Source: Streptomyces typhae | GTDB lineage: Bacteria > Actinomycetota > Actinomycetes > Streptomycetales > Streptomycetaceae | NCBI RefSeq assembly: GCF_009755605.1 | Contig: NZ_WPNZ01000037.1 | Coordinates: forward strand, 1-64,000 | Direction: 5' to 3' | Length of the DNA: 64,000 nucleotides | Part shown: piece after piece, positions 38,610 to 45,735 of the stretch | Numbering within the stretch: the first letter of the stretch is position 1 | Layout of the letters: each line of letters opens with the position of its first letter | Position numbers and translations under genes: made by a program | Notes under the pieces: model-generated | Databases searched by the model: none | Told to the model about the DNA's origin: nothing | The model's input: only the letters and a program-made list of their open reading frames with translations

Positions 38610-38738
38610 ATGCAGAAGGACGTCATCCACAACGACCCGCTCGCGGAGGACGAGACGAACCGGAAGCCGAGCGTCGGCATCACGGTCACCGTCCCGTTCC
38701 GCAACGCCGAGGACGGCGAAGAGAGCGTCGAGGACTGA
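38610..38738 (+). CDS. Putative RiPP precursor peptide, 42 residues
   Basis: A small gene with a strong Shine-Dalgarno (GAGAGGAGA, ending six bases before the ATG) between the S9 peptidase and the radical SAM genes. The peptide has a charged N-terminal part (MQKDVIHNDPLAEDE), then TNRKP, a hydrophobic beta-prone stretch SVGITVTVPFRN (residues 21-32), and an acidic end (AEDGEESVED). It contains no Cys, Ser is rare, and Val/Ile/Thr alternate. The hydrophobic stretch is the best candidate for the modified core, with Val, Ile, Pro or Phe carbons as possible C-methylation sites. A 16-bp hairpin begins eight bases after the stop. I recognise no named precursor family; the role is inferred from size, expression signals and neighbours. 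Confidence 0.75.
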   Translation: MQKDVIHNDPLAEDETNRKPSVGITVTVPFRNAEDGEESVED

Positions 38739-38745
38739 TCCCGAA

Positions 38746-38779
38746 CCGGCCGGACCCGGGGCGCCCCGGGTCCGGCCGG
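38746..38779 (+). terminator. 16-bp perfect hairpin directly after the peptide gene
   Basis: Arms 38746-38761 and 38764-38779 are exact reverse complements, separated by two bases (a four-base loop in practice). It lies between the peptide gene and its modifying enzymes. In that position it would act as a partial terminator or 3' stabiliser giving more peptide than enzyme mRNA, as is known for several lanthipeptide and other RiPP operons. Confidence 0.75.
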
Positions 38780-38883
38780 CCCTCAGTACCGGCTGTCGCC
38801 CTTCGGCCCGCACCGTCCGGCCCCCCACCCGGCCCGCACGTCGGGCCCCCTCACTCGGCCCTCACCACAGGAGGAGAGCGCCC

Positions 38884-40815
38884 ATGCGCGTACTGCTGGT
38901 CAACATGCCCTGGTCGCCCATCGACCTGCCGTCGCTGGCCCTGGGCATCCTCAAACGGAGCGTGGACGAGCGTGTCCCCGGCGCCAGTGCCGAGGTCCTG
39001 CACGCCAACCTCATGTTCACCGACTGGATCACCGAGCGCACCGAATTCACGGGCGACGACTACGAGTACTACGCGCTCTCCTCGTACTTCATGGGATGCG
39101 GCGACTGGGTCTTCTCCTCCGCCCTCTACGACGACCCGGCCTGGCGCGACGACGAGTTCACCGCCACCATGACCGGCAAGCTGAAGGCCGCGCGGATGAA
39201 GATGACGCGCGCGCTGCACCGCACCGTCCCCGAGTTCGTGGAGATGATCGCCCGGCAGATCGTCGCGGACGGGCCCGACGTCGTCGGCTTCACCTCCACC
39301 TTCCAGCAGAACACCGCCGCACTCGCCGCCGCCCGCCGGGTCAAGGAACTCGCCCCGCACATCGTGACCGTCATGGGCGGCGCCAACTGCGACGGCGAAC
39401 AGGGCGCCGCCGTGCACCGCAACTTCGCCTTCGTCGACCACGTCGTACGCGGTGAGGGCGAGGCGGCCTTCCCCGCCCTGCTCACCGCGCTCACCGAGCA
39501 GACCCCGCTCGACGACATCCCCGGCCTGTGCCACCGCGACGCGGCCGGGAAGAGCGTCGCCAACGCGATGGCCACCCGGCCGCTGCCGCCCGCCGCGATC
39601 CTGCCGCCCGACTACAGCGGCTACTTCGAGCGCCTCGCCGCGTCGGTGGCCCGCAACTGGGTCGAGCCCAAGCTGGTCGTCGAGGGCGCCCGCGGCTGCT
39701 GGTGGGGCGAGAAGCACCACTGCACCTTCTGCGGGCTCAACGGCTCGTTCATGGAGTTCCGTTCCAAGAGCCCCGACACCTTCTACGAAGAGATCATGGA
39801 CCTGGCCCGCCGCCACCGGGTCCTCGACATGTACGTCGTCGACAACATCCTCGACATGCGCTACCTGACGACCGTGCTGCCCCGCATCATCGACAGCGGC
39901 TACGACCTGCGCCTGCACATCGAGATCAAGGCCAACATGAAGCGCAGCCAGCTGCGCACCCTCGCCGACGCCGGACTGATCTACGTACAGCCCGGTATCG
40001 AGAGCCTCAACAGCCGGGTCCTCGACCTGATGGACAAGGGCGTCAGCGGCTGCCAGAACATCCGGATGCTGCGCGACGGCGCCGAGACCGGCCTCTCCGT
40101 CGCCTGGAACTATCTGCACGGCTTCCCCGGCGAGAGCACCGAGGACTACGACCCGGTCATCGCCCAGATCCCCGCCCTCGAACACCTCGACCCGCCCGTC
40201 GACCTGTCCGCCCGTATCGCCATCGAACGCTTCAGCCCCTACTTCGAGCGTCCCGAACTCGGCTTCACCGGCCTGCGCCCCGAGGCCCACTACCGCTTCA
40301 CCTACGACCTGCCCGAGGAAGAGCTGTACGCCATGGCGTACGTCTTCGAGGCGCCCGCCCGCGGCATCGGCGAGCCCACGGTGGGTGCCCTCAACGCGGC
40401 CCTCGCCGACTGGAAGAAGCATCACACGGACGCCCGCCTCACCCACGACGACCACGGCGACCGCATCGTCCTCGTCAGCCGCAGGCGCACCTTCGACTGG
40501 CGCGCGATGGAGCTGACCGACCCCTTCGAACTGGCCGTCTTCCGCCTCCTGGACCAGCCGCACAGCACCCAGGCCCTCACCCGCAAGGCCGCAGCGCGCG
40601 TGCCCGGCGCCGCCCGCGGCGAGGAGCAGGTGCAGGAACTCCTCGACTCCTGGCTCGCCCTCGGCATCGTCTTCGCGGACGCCGGACAGTACGTCCACAT
40701 CGCCCCGGCCGCCGTCAACGAGGACCTGCTCCGCCTCGACTTCATGCGGCACATCCACGCGGAGACCGACGCCGCCGCGCCCACGGAGAACGCGGCCGTC
40801 CCCGAGCCGGCCTGA
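38884..40815 (+). CDS. B12-binding radical SAM enzyme, RiPP maturation C-methyltransferase type
   Basis: A 643-residue enzyme. The N-terminal cobalamin-binding Rossmann domain covers about residues 1-200 (RVLLVNMPWSPIDLPSLALG; VMGGANCDGEQG; VRGEGEAAFPALL). The radical SAM domain carries the unusual cluster motif CX7CX2C in GCWWGEKHHCTFCG, with Cys272, Cys280 and Cys283 in place of the usual CX3CX2C. This matches, from memory, the rSAM_ocin_1 type linked to RiPP clusters. Later landmarks are VQPGIESLNSRVLDLMDKG and WNYLHGFPGE. The C-terminal ~150 residues form an extra domain, possibly for peptide binding. It would use methylcobalamin and a 5'-deoxyadenosyl radical to methylate unactivated carbons of the peptide. 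AGGAGG lies upstream of ATG 38884. Confidence 0.92.
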   Translation: MRVLLVNMPWSPIDLPSLALGILKRSVDERVPGASAEVLHANLMFTDWITERTEFTGDDYEYYALSSYFMGCGDWVFSSALYDDPAWRDDEFTATMTGKLKAARMKMTRALHRTVPEFVEMIARQIVADGPDVVGFTSTFQQNTAALAAARRVKELAPHIVTVMGGANCDGEQGAAVHRNFAFVDHVVRGEGEAAFPALLTALTEQTPLDDIPGLCHRDAAGKSVANAMATRPLPPAAILPPDYSGYFERLAASVARNWVEPKLVVEGARGCWWGEKHHCTFCGLNGSFMEFRSKSPDTFYEEIMDLARRHRVLDMYVVDNILDMRYLTTVLPRIIDSGYDLRLHIEIKANMKRSQLRTLADAGLIYVQPGIESLNSRVLDLMDKGVSGCQNIRMLRDGAETGLSVAWNYLHGFPGESTEDYDPVIAQIPALEHLDPPVDLSARIAIERFSPYFERPELGFTGLRPEAHYRFTYDLPEEELYAMAYVFEAPARGIGEPTVGALNAALADWKKHHTDARLTHDDHGDRIVLVSRRRTFDWRAMELTDPFELAVFRLLDQPHSTQALTRKAAARVPGAARGEEQVQELLDSWLALGIVFADAGQYVHIAPAAVNEDLLRLDFMRHIHAETDAAAPTENAAVPEPA

Positions 40816-40824
40816 CCCGCCCCG

Positions 40825-40852
40825 CCAGGAACCAGGAACCAGGAACCAGGAA
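40825..40852 (+). repeat. Four perfect copies of a 7-bp tandem repeat in a translation-initiation spacer
   Basis: CCAGGAA is repeated four times without a mismatch, between the radical SAM stop and the ribosome-binding site (GAGGAG, 40856-40861) of the DUF5825-like gene. Each copy contains AGGA, so it adds Shine-Dalgarno-like sequence. Copy-number change would alter spacing without touching a reading frame. Confidence 0.9.
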
Positions 40853-40865
40853 CCCGAGGAGTCCG

Positions 40866-41519
40866 ATGACCGCCACTCTCGCCACGCCGACGCTCCTTGC
40901 GTGGCGTGACTACGACCCCGCCGCGTGTGAGCTGCCCGGCATGTTCCTGGGCGAGGTGCCGCTGCCCGGCCCCGCCCGGGGCGAGGCAGCGCGCCTGTGG
41001 GAGCTGGGCGCACGCCGGGTGCGCCTGCCCGCGCCCGTCGACCTCACCGACACCGCCGACCCGGCCACGGTCCTGCACCGGCTCAGCCTCGTACGGGACC
41101 TGACCGCGCGGGCCGTCATGGTCGAGTGGGAGCTGCGGCTCGCCCCGGACGCGGGGGAGACCTGGCGGGTGCTCAGCCACCTCCAGCCGCCCGCCGCGCT
41201 GCTCGGCCCCGACAGCGCCGAGGAGTCGCTCCGCTCCTGGCGGCGCGGTCACTACCTGTGCAAATGCCTGTGGCGCAAGGGTCCTGGCTTCCTCCAGATC
41301 CGCGACCGCCGCTGGGGCGAGCTGCGCCGCTTCACCGCCGACGAGCCCGAGTACGCGACGGCCGTCGACCTGCTCGACTACGGCGCCCCCGCCGCCGACG
41401 TCCCGAAGGCCGCCCTCGACGACTTCCGCGGCGAGCAGCTCGTCCTTGACGTGGGGGAGCACTCCTGGTGGCTTCCGTACCGCGTGAGCCGCTGGCTCCA
41501 GCAGTCGATCGCCATCTGA
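40866..41519 (+). CDS. DUF5825-like protein, partner of the RiPP radical SAM enzyme
   Basis: A 217-residue soluble protein without a signal peptide, membrane segment or known catalytic motif that I can see. Conserved-looking features are the start LLAWRDYDPAACELPGMFLG, the segment HYLCKCLWRKGPGFLQIRDRR near two-thirds of the length, and an aromatic-rich end (HSWWLPYRVSRWLQQS). I assign it to DUF5825 from memory because that family accompanies B12-dependent RiPP radical SAM enzymes in Streptomyces. It is the last gene of the cassette and ends 16 bp before the convergent folD. It could be an accessory subunit or a peptide-recognition protein; the role is unknown. Confidence 0.75.
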   Translation: MTATLATPTLLAWRDYDPAACELPGMFLGEVPLPGPARGEAARLWELGARRVRLPAPVDLTDTADPATVLHRLSLVRDLTARAVMVEWELRLAPDAGETWRVLSHLQPPAALLGPDSAEESLRSWRRGHYLCKCLWRKGPGFLQIRDRRWGELRRFTADEPEYATAVDLLDYGAPAADVPKAALDDFRGEQLVLDVGEHSWWLPYRVSRWLQQSIAI

Positions 41520-41535
41520 GAGGCCGCCTGAGAGG

Positions 41536-42474
41536 TCACCTGGGAGAGGGAGGGACCGCGGTCCGGGCGCGCGGCCCGGGTCCGAGCTGCCGCTCGGCCG
41601 CGTCCACCGTCTGCGCGAGGAGCACCGCGATCGTCATCGGTCCCACACCACCGGGGACCGGCGTGATCAGGGAGGCCCGCTCGCGTGCGCCGTCGAAGTC
41701 GACGTCGCCGACGTTGCCCGCGTTGTATCCGGCGTCGACGACCACCGCGCCGGGCTTGATGTCGGCGCCGCGGATCAGGCGCGGCCTGCCGACGGCGGCG
41801 ACGACGACGTCGGCCTCGCGCAGGTGCGCCGACAGGTCCGCGGTGCGGGAGTGGCAGTACGTCACCGTGGCGTCGCGGGCGAGCAGCAGCATCCCGACGG
41901 GCTTGCCGAGGATCGCGCTGCGGCCCACCACGACGGCGTTCTTCCCCGCGAGGTCCACGTCGTGGGCGTCGAGCAGCCGCATGATGCCGCCGGGCGTGCA
42001 CGACACGAAGCCGGGCCGTCCGAAGCTCATCGCGGCGAAGGAGCTGAGCGTCACGCCGTCGACGTCCTTCTCCGGCGCGATGGCCTCGAAGGCGGCCCGC
42101 TCGTCGATGTGGTCACCGACCGGGTGCTGGAGCAGGATGCCGTGCACGGTGGGGTCCTCGGAGAGGGCGCGCAGCGTGTCGACGAGCTCCCGCGTCGTGG
42201 TCGCCGCGGGCAGCGCGAGGTGCCGCGAGGCGATACCGGCCTTCGTGCAGCGGTTCTGCTTCATGCGGACGTAGGTGACCGAGGCGGGGTCCTCGCCGAC
42301 GAGTACGGTCGCGAGACAGGGCGCCGCGCCCGTGCGGCGGGTGAGCTCGGCGGCGCGGGCCGCGGTCTCCTCGACGACGCGCCGGGCGAGGGCGGCGCCG
42401 TCCATGAGCCGGGCCCGACCGGTCGGGGGGGAAGCCGAAAGGGTGCTTGACGTGACCGTGGGAAGGGGGGACAT
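41536..42474 (-). CDS. folD: Bifunctional methylenetetrahydrofolate dehydrogenase/cyclohydrolase
   Basis: A 312-residue enzyme that interconverts 5,10-methylene-, methenyl- and 10-formyl-tetrahydrofolate. Typical blocks are YVRMKQNRCTKAGI (with the catalytic Lys), ILLQHPVGDHID, PEKDVDGV, VVGRSAILGKPVGMLLL and TPVPGGVGPMTIAVLL. I kept the ATG at 42474 because GGAGG lies five bases upstream and directly follows the riboswitch. A later ATG at 42405 matches the usual start of homology but has no ribosome-binding site. It is convergent with the RiPP cassette. One other folD copy is common in Streptomyces, so this may be the ZTP-induced paralogue. Confidence 0.95.
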   Translation of the reverse strand: MSPLPTVTSSTLSASPPTGRARLMDGAALARRVVEETAARAAELTRRTGAAPCLATVLVGEDPASVTYVRMKQNRCTKAGIASRHLALPAATTTRELVDTLRALSEDPTVHGILLQHPVGDHIDERAAFEAIAPEKDVDGVTLSSFAAMSFGRPGFVSCTPGGIMRLLDAHDVDLAGKNAVVVGRSAILGKPVGMLLLARDATVTYCHSRTADLSAHLREADVVVAAVGRPRLIRGADIKPGAVVVDAGYNAGNVGDVDFDGARERASLITPVPGGVGPMTIAVLLAQTVDAAERQLGPGPRARTAVPPSPR

Positions 42475-42499
42475 GGCCGCCTCCGGGCGTGAGTGAACC

Positions 42500-42582
42500 A
42501 GTCGCCCAGGCGCACGGCATCGACATCTGTGTCAGGCCGCTCCCCGGTGGTCCTCCACCCAAGCGCCAGTCACGGCCCGCGC
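42500..42582 (-). promoter_or_regulatory. ZTP (pfl-motif) riboswitch upstream of folD
   Basis: Read on the minus strand, the leader has the three conserved pieces in order: CCGTGACTGGCG, ACCACCGGGGAGCG, and TGCGCCTGGGCGAC, ending about 26 bases before the folD start. These match the pfl motif that binds ZTP/ZMP and turns on purine and one-carbon genes when 10-formyl-THF is short. The outer limits are approximate. Confidence 0.9.
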
Positions 42583-42593
42583 ACCACTGTAGT

Positions 42594-42617
42594 CGAGCCG
42601 CCGCGGCGGGCGGCTCG
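42594..42617 (-). terminator. 9-bp hairpin between the protease gene and the folD riboswitch
   Basis: CGAGCCGCC (42594-42602) pairs with GGCGGCTCG (42609-42617). It lies about 60 bases past the end of the minus-strand protease gene and just before the folD leader, so it may end protease transcription. Confidence 0.5.
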
Positions 42618-42678
42618 GGGTGCGCGGGCCGTGCGTGCCCGGGTGTCCGCGGGTCCGCGTGCTCAGGCGCTCAGGTGC

Positions 42679-43851
42679 CTAGGGGCGGTTGTCGATCAGG
42701 TCCTGGACCTGCGGGTAGATCTTGTCCATGCGGGTGCCGATGTTGTTCGGGCAGGAGCCGCCCCAGTGCAGGGCGATCACCTTGTGCGAGGAGGTGGCGA
42801 GGACCGGGGACCCGGAGTTGCCGCCCGAGGTGTCGCAGTTGTATCCGACGTCCTCGGTGCCGAGCTGCGCGTTGCGCACGCCGCAGAGGGCGCCGCCGTC
42901 ACGCTCCTCGTAGATCGATATGCGCTTGGGCTTGGTGTCGCCGTGGCCCGCTATGTAGGTCGACTCGCCCGCGATCGGCGCCCGGGTCTCCAGGAACAGG
43001 GTGCCGAACTGTGTGACGCGGTCGAAGTTGTCGACGTTGAACAGCGTGAAGTCCAGGGCGGGCGAGGTGCGCAGCAGGGCGTTCGCGCCGACCTTGGTGC
43101 CGGGGCGTGGGTCGTTGCCGCCGCAGGTCGCGCAGTCGTAGTCGAACTGCACCTCGATGGTGTCGAGTTCGGCCTGGTTCTTCACGCAGTGGTTGTTCGA
43201 CATCATGTGGTTGCCGCGGCCCACGCGCCAGGCCGTGCACCAGCCGGCGCCGTTCTTGAGCATCCGGGCCACGCCGCGCGACGCGGCGTACTGCGCCGGA
43301 TGGCTGCTCTTGTAACAGACGGCGTCACGGCGCGCGTCGGCGCCGCACACGCTCCGCGGGTTCTTGACGTCGATCTCCTTCTGGGTGTAGCCGCGCCAGT
43401 ACCGGTCGATCGTCGCGGCCGAATCCCGCCCCTTGCGGGTGTGCAGGGTGACCACGGCGGTGTCGCCGTCCACGGACATCGCGGCGAAGCCGGTGCCGCC
43501 GTGCCGGGTGAAGCTCGCGTCGCCGCGCGGGGCGGGCCCGCGCGTGGGGTCGGCGCGGTAGGTGTGTACCTCGCGTCCGGCCGGGTCGGCCACCGTCAGG
43601 CGGTCGCCGGGCGCGAGCGAGAGGCGGGCGAGGTGGACCTTGACGTAGGCCGCTCCGGGGTGCCGGATCTCGTGCCGTGTTTGGTCACCGGCGCTCCCGA
43701 GCGTGACGTCGACCGCTCTCTCCTCGCCGACGGCCGGGACCGGCGAGGCCTCGGCGCGTGGCGGCGCCGCGCCGCCCGCCGACGTCGGCGCGGCGGGGAC
43801 CAGGGTGGCGGCGGCCGCGAGGGCGGCGGCCATGAACAGGCGCTTGAACAC
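42679..43851 (-). CDS. Secreted trypsin-like serine protease
   Basis: A 390-residue exported protein. The GTG start has GAGGA upstream and is followed by a signal peptide (FKRL, hydrophobic AAALAAAATLV, then Ala-rich cleavage site near residue 25). The mature part has a C2/PPC-like N-terminal region, then a chymotrypsin-fold domain. The likely triad is His in MMSNNHCVKN, Asp in SPALDFTLFNVD, and Ser in CDTSGGNSGSPV. Several cysteines can pair as disulfides. It resembles the glutamyl-endopeptidase/lysyl-endopeptidase-like S1 group; the cleavage preference is unknown. It is divergent from the esterase gene across 240 bp with no clear gene. Confidence 0.9.
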   Translation of the reverse strand: MFKRLFMAAALAAAATLVPAAPTSAGGAAPPRAEASPVPAVGEERAVDVTLGSAGDQTRHEIRHPGAAYVKVHLARLSLAPGDRLTVADPAGREVHTYRADPTRGPAPRGDASFTRHGGTGFAAMSVDGDTAVVTLHTRKGRDSAATIDRYWRGYTQKEIDVKNPRSVCGADARRDAVCYKSSHPAQYAASRGVARMLKNGAGWCTAWRVGRGNHMMSNNHCVKNQAELDTIEVQFDYDCATCGGNDPRPGTKVGANALLRTSPALDFTLFNVDNFDRVTQFGTLFLETRAPIAGESTYIAGHGDTKPKRISIYEERDGGALCGVRNAQLGTEDVGYNCDTSGGNSGSPVLATSSHKVIALHWGGSCPNNIGTRMDKIYPQVQDLIDNRP

Positions 43852-44091
43852 AGGTGTCTCCTCGGTGGGGGGCGAGTCGTACCGCGGGTGCCGTGGTGCC
43901 CGACGGGCACGCAGAGCGCTCTCAGCGTAGGTCTGTACATGACAAAATGGGAGACGTGTGTCGGTCAGAGACGCATGGGGGCTCGGGGGAGGGGTGATCA
44001 CGGGGGAAGGGTGATGCGCCCGCGGAATCGGTGTGCGGGCCGGGCTGGTGCGCCCATATCCTGAACTCCCGCCACAGAAGGGGCACTTGAC

Positions 44092-45669
44092 ATGCCAGGT
44101 TCTGGTTCTGCTTCCGGTGCGCAGCGGCCGCCCGTCGTCCGTGCAGTGGGCGGCACGGTGCAAGGGCAGTGGGAGAGCGAGGTGGCCGTCTTCCGGGGCA
44201 TCCCGTTCGCGCGGCCGCCCGTCGGCGCGCTGCGCCTCGCGCCGCCGGAGCCCGCGCCGCCCTGGGAGGGGACCCGGCGGGCCGACGCCTTCGGCGAGAG
44301 CCCGCCGCAGTCCCGCGCGCTCGGCCTGGCCGCGGGCCCCGACAACCTCGCCACCGGGTCGGGGGACTGGCTGACCGTGAACGTGTGGACACCCGACCCG
44401 GGCGGGTCGGGAATGCCCGTCCTGGTGTGGGTCCACGGCGGTGTCTATCTGGTCGGCACCTCCGACGGCACGACCTACGACGGCACGGAACTCGCCCGCC
44501 GCGGCACGGTCGTCGTCACGTTCAACCACCGGGTGGGGGCGGAGGGCTACGCGCAGTTCGAGGGCGCGGTGCCCAACCGCGCGCTGCTCGACCAGGTCGC
44601 CGCGCTGCACTGGGTGCGCGAGAACATCGCCGCCTTCGGGGGCGAGCCCGACCTGGTGACCGTCTTCGGGGAGTCGGCGGGGGCGGGCGCGATCGCCGCG
44701 CTGCTCGCCATGGACCGTGCGGCCGGGCTCTTCCGCCGGGCGGTGACGCAGAGCGTGCCGGGCCCCTTCTACGGCGCCGGCCTGGCCGCGGACATCGGGT
44801 CCGAGGTCGCCGCGGAACTGGGTGTCGCGCCCACCCTCGCCGACGTGGCGGCGGCGACACCGGGCGCGCTCAGGGACGCGGCCGACAAGGTGGTGGGCGC
44901 CATGGCCCGGTACGAGCCGCGCTGGGGCCGGGCCGCGCGGGCCCGCATGCCCTTCGCCCCCGTGGTCGACGGCGACGTGCTGCCCTGCACGCCCTGGGAG
45001 GCGCTGCGGGCGGGGCGTGGCGCCGGTGTGGAGCTGCTCTGTGGCCACACCCGGGACGAGACGCGCCTGTTCACCGTGCTCGCGGGCCGCGTCGGCCGGG
45101 TGACCGCGCAGGAGGCGGCGGCCACCCTGGAGTGGTTCGCGCCGGACGCCGCCGGACGGGCCGCCTACCGCGCGGGTCCCGCCGGGGGCGACCCCACGGC
45201 CCTCGGCGACCTGGTGCTCTCGGACTGGCTGTTCCGCATGCCCAGCCTCCACCTGGCCGAGGCGCACACCGAGGGTGGCGGCACCGCGTACACGTACGAA
45301 CTCGCCTGGGAGGCCCCCGGTCTGGGCGGCGCGGCGGGCGCCTGCCACGGACTCGACGTGCCGCTCGTCCTCGGCGCGCTGCGCAGCGAGTTCGCGGCCC
45401 TGCTCCTCGGCGACGAGCCGCCGCCCGCGGCCGCCGCCCTGTCGGCGCGGATGGGCGAGGCGTGGACGGCCTTCGCCGCGACCGGCGACCCGGGCTGGGC
45501 CCCGTATCGCGCACCGGACCGCCTGACCCGCGTCTTCGACGCGACACCGCACACCGCGCCCTACCCGGAGGAGGTGTCCCGGCTGATCTGGGCGGGACAC
45601 GAGTTCGCCGCCCTGGAACCGGCCCCGGCCCCGGGCCCGGAGCACCGGCGGACGGCCGGACGGCCCTGA
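44092..45669 (+). CDS. Type-B carboxylesterase
   Basis: A 525-residue alpha/beta-hydrolase of the carboxylesterase/PnbA family. It has the oxyanion-hole motif VWVHGGVYLVG, nucleophile elbow VTVFGESAGAGA, the probable acid in CGHTRDETRLFT, and the catalytic His in GAACHGLDVPLV-like sequence (ACHGLDVPLV). The opening GTVQGQWESEVAVFRGIPFARPPVG is standard for the family. There is no signal peptide, so it is cytoplasmic and would hydrolyse small esters. GAAGGGG lies upstream of the ATG. A TATCCT near 44056 could be a -10 element. Confidence 0.93.
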   Translation: MPGSGSASGAQRPPVVRAVGGTVQGQWESEVAVFRGIPFARPPVGALRLAPPEPAPPWEGTRRADAFGESPPQSRALGLAAGPDNLATGSGDWLTVNVWTPDPGGSGMPVLVWVHGGVYLVGTSDGTTYDGTELARRGTVVVTFNHRVGAEGYAQFEGAVPNRALLDQVAALHWVRENIAAFGGEPDLVTVFGESAGAGAIAALLAMDRAAGLFRRAVTQSVPGPFYGAGLAADIGSEVAAELGVAPTLADVAAATPGALRDAADKVVGAMARYEPRWGRAARARMPFAPVVDGDVLPCTPWEALRAGRGAGVELLCGHTRDETRLFTVLAGRVGRVTAQEAAATLEWFAPDAAGRAAYRAGPAGGDPTALGDLVLSDWLFRMPSLHLAEAHTEGGGTAYTYELAWEAPGLGGAAGACHGLDVPLVLGALRSEFAALLLGDEPPPAAAALSARMGEAWTAFAATGDPGWAPYRAPDRLTRVFDATPHTAPYPEEVSRLIWAGHEFAALEPAPAPGPEHRRTAGRP

Positions 45670-45735
45670 GCGCGTTCAGGTGCACCCCGGCACGGAGGCG
45701 TTGCGGCCGGACACCGGGTGCGGAAGGTTGCAGGC

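Noticed and set aside
42679..45645. Minus-strand frame of 988 codons as one large protease
   Set aside because: Only the last 390 codons encode a protease. The region before them is antisense to the carboxylesterase, and a signal peptide with its own ribosome-binding site marks the true start at 43851.
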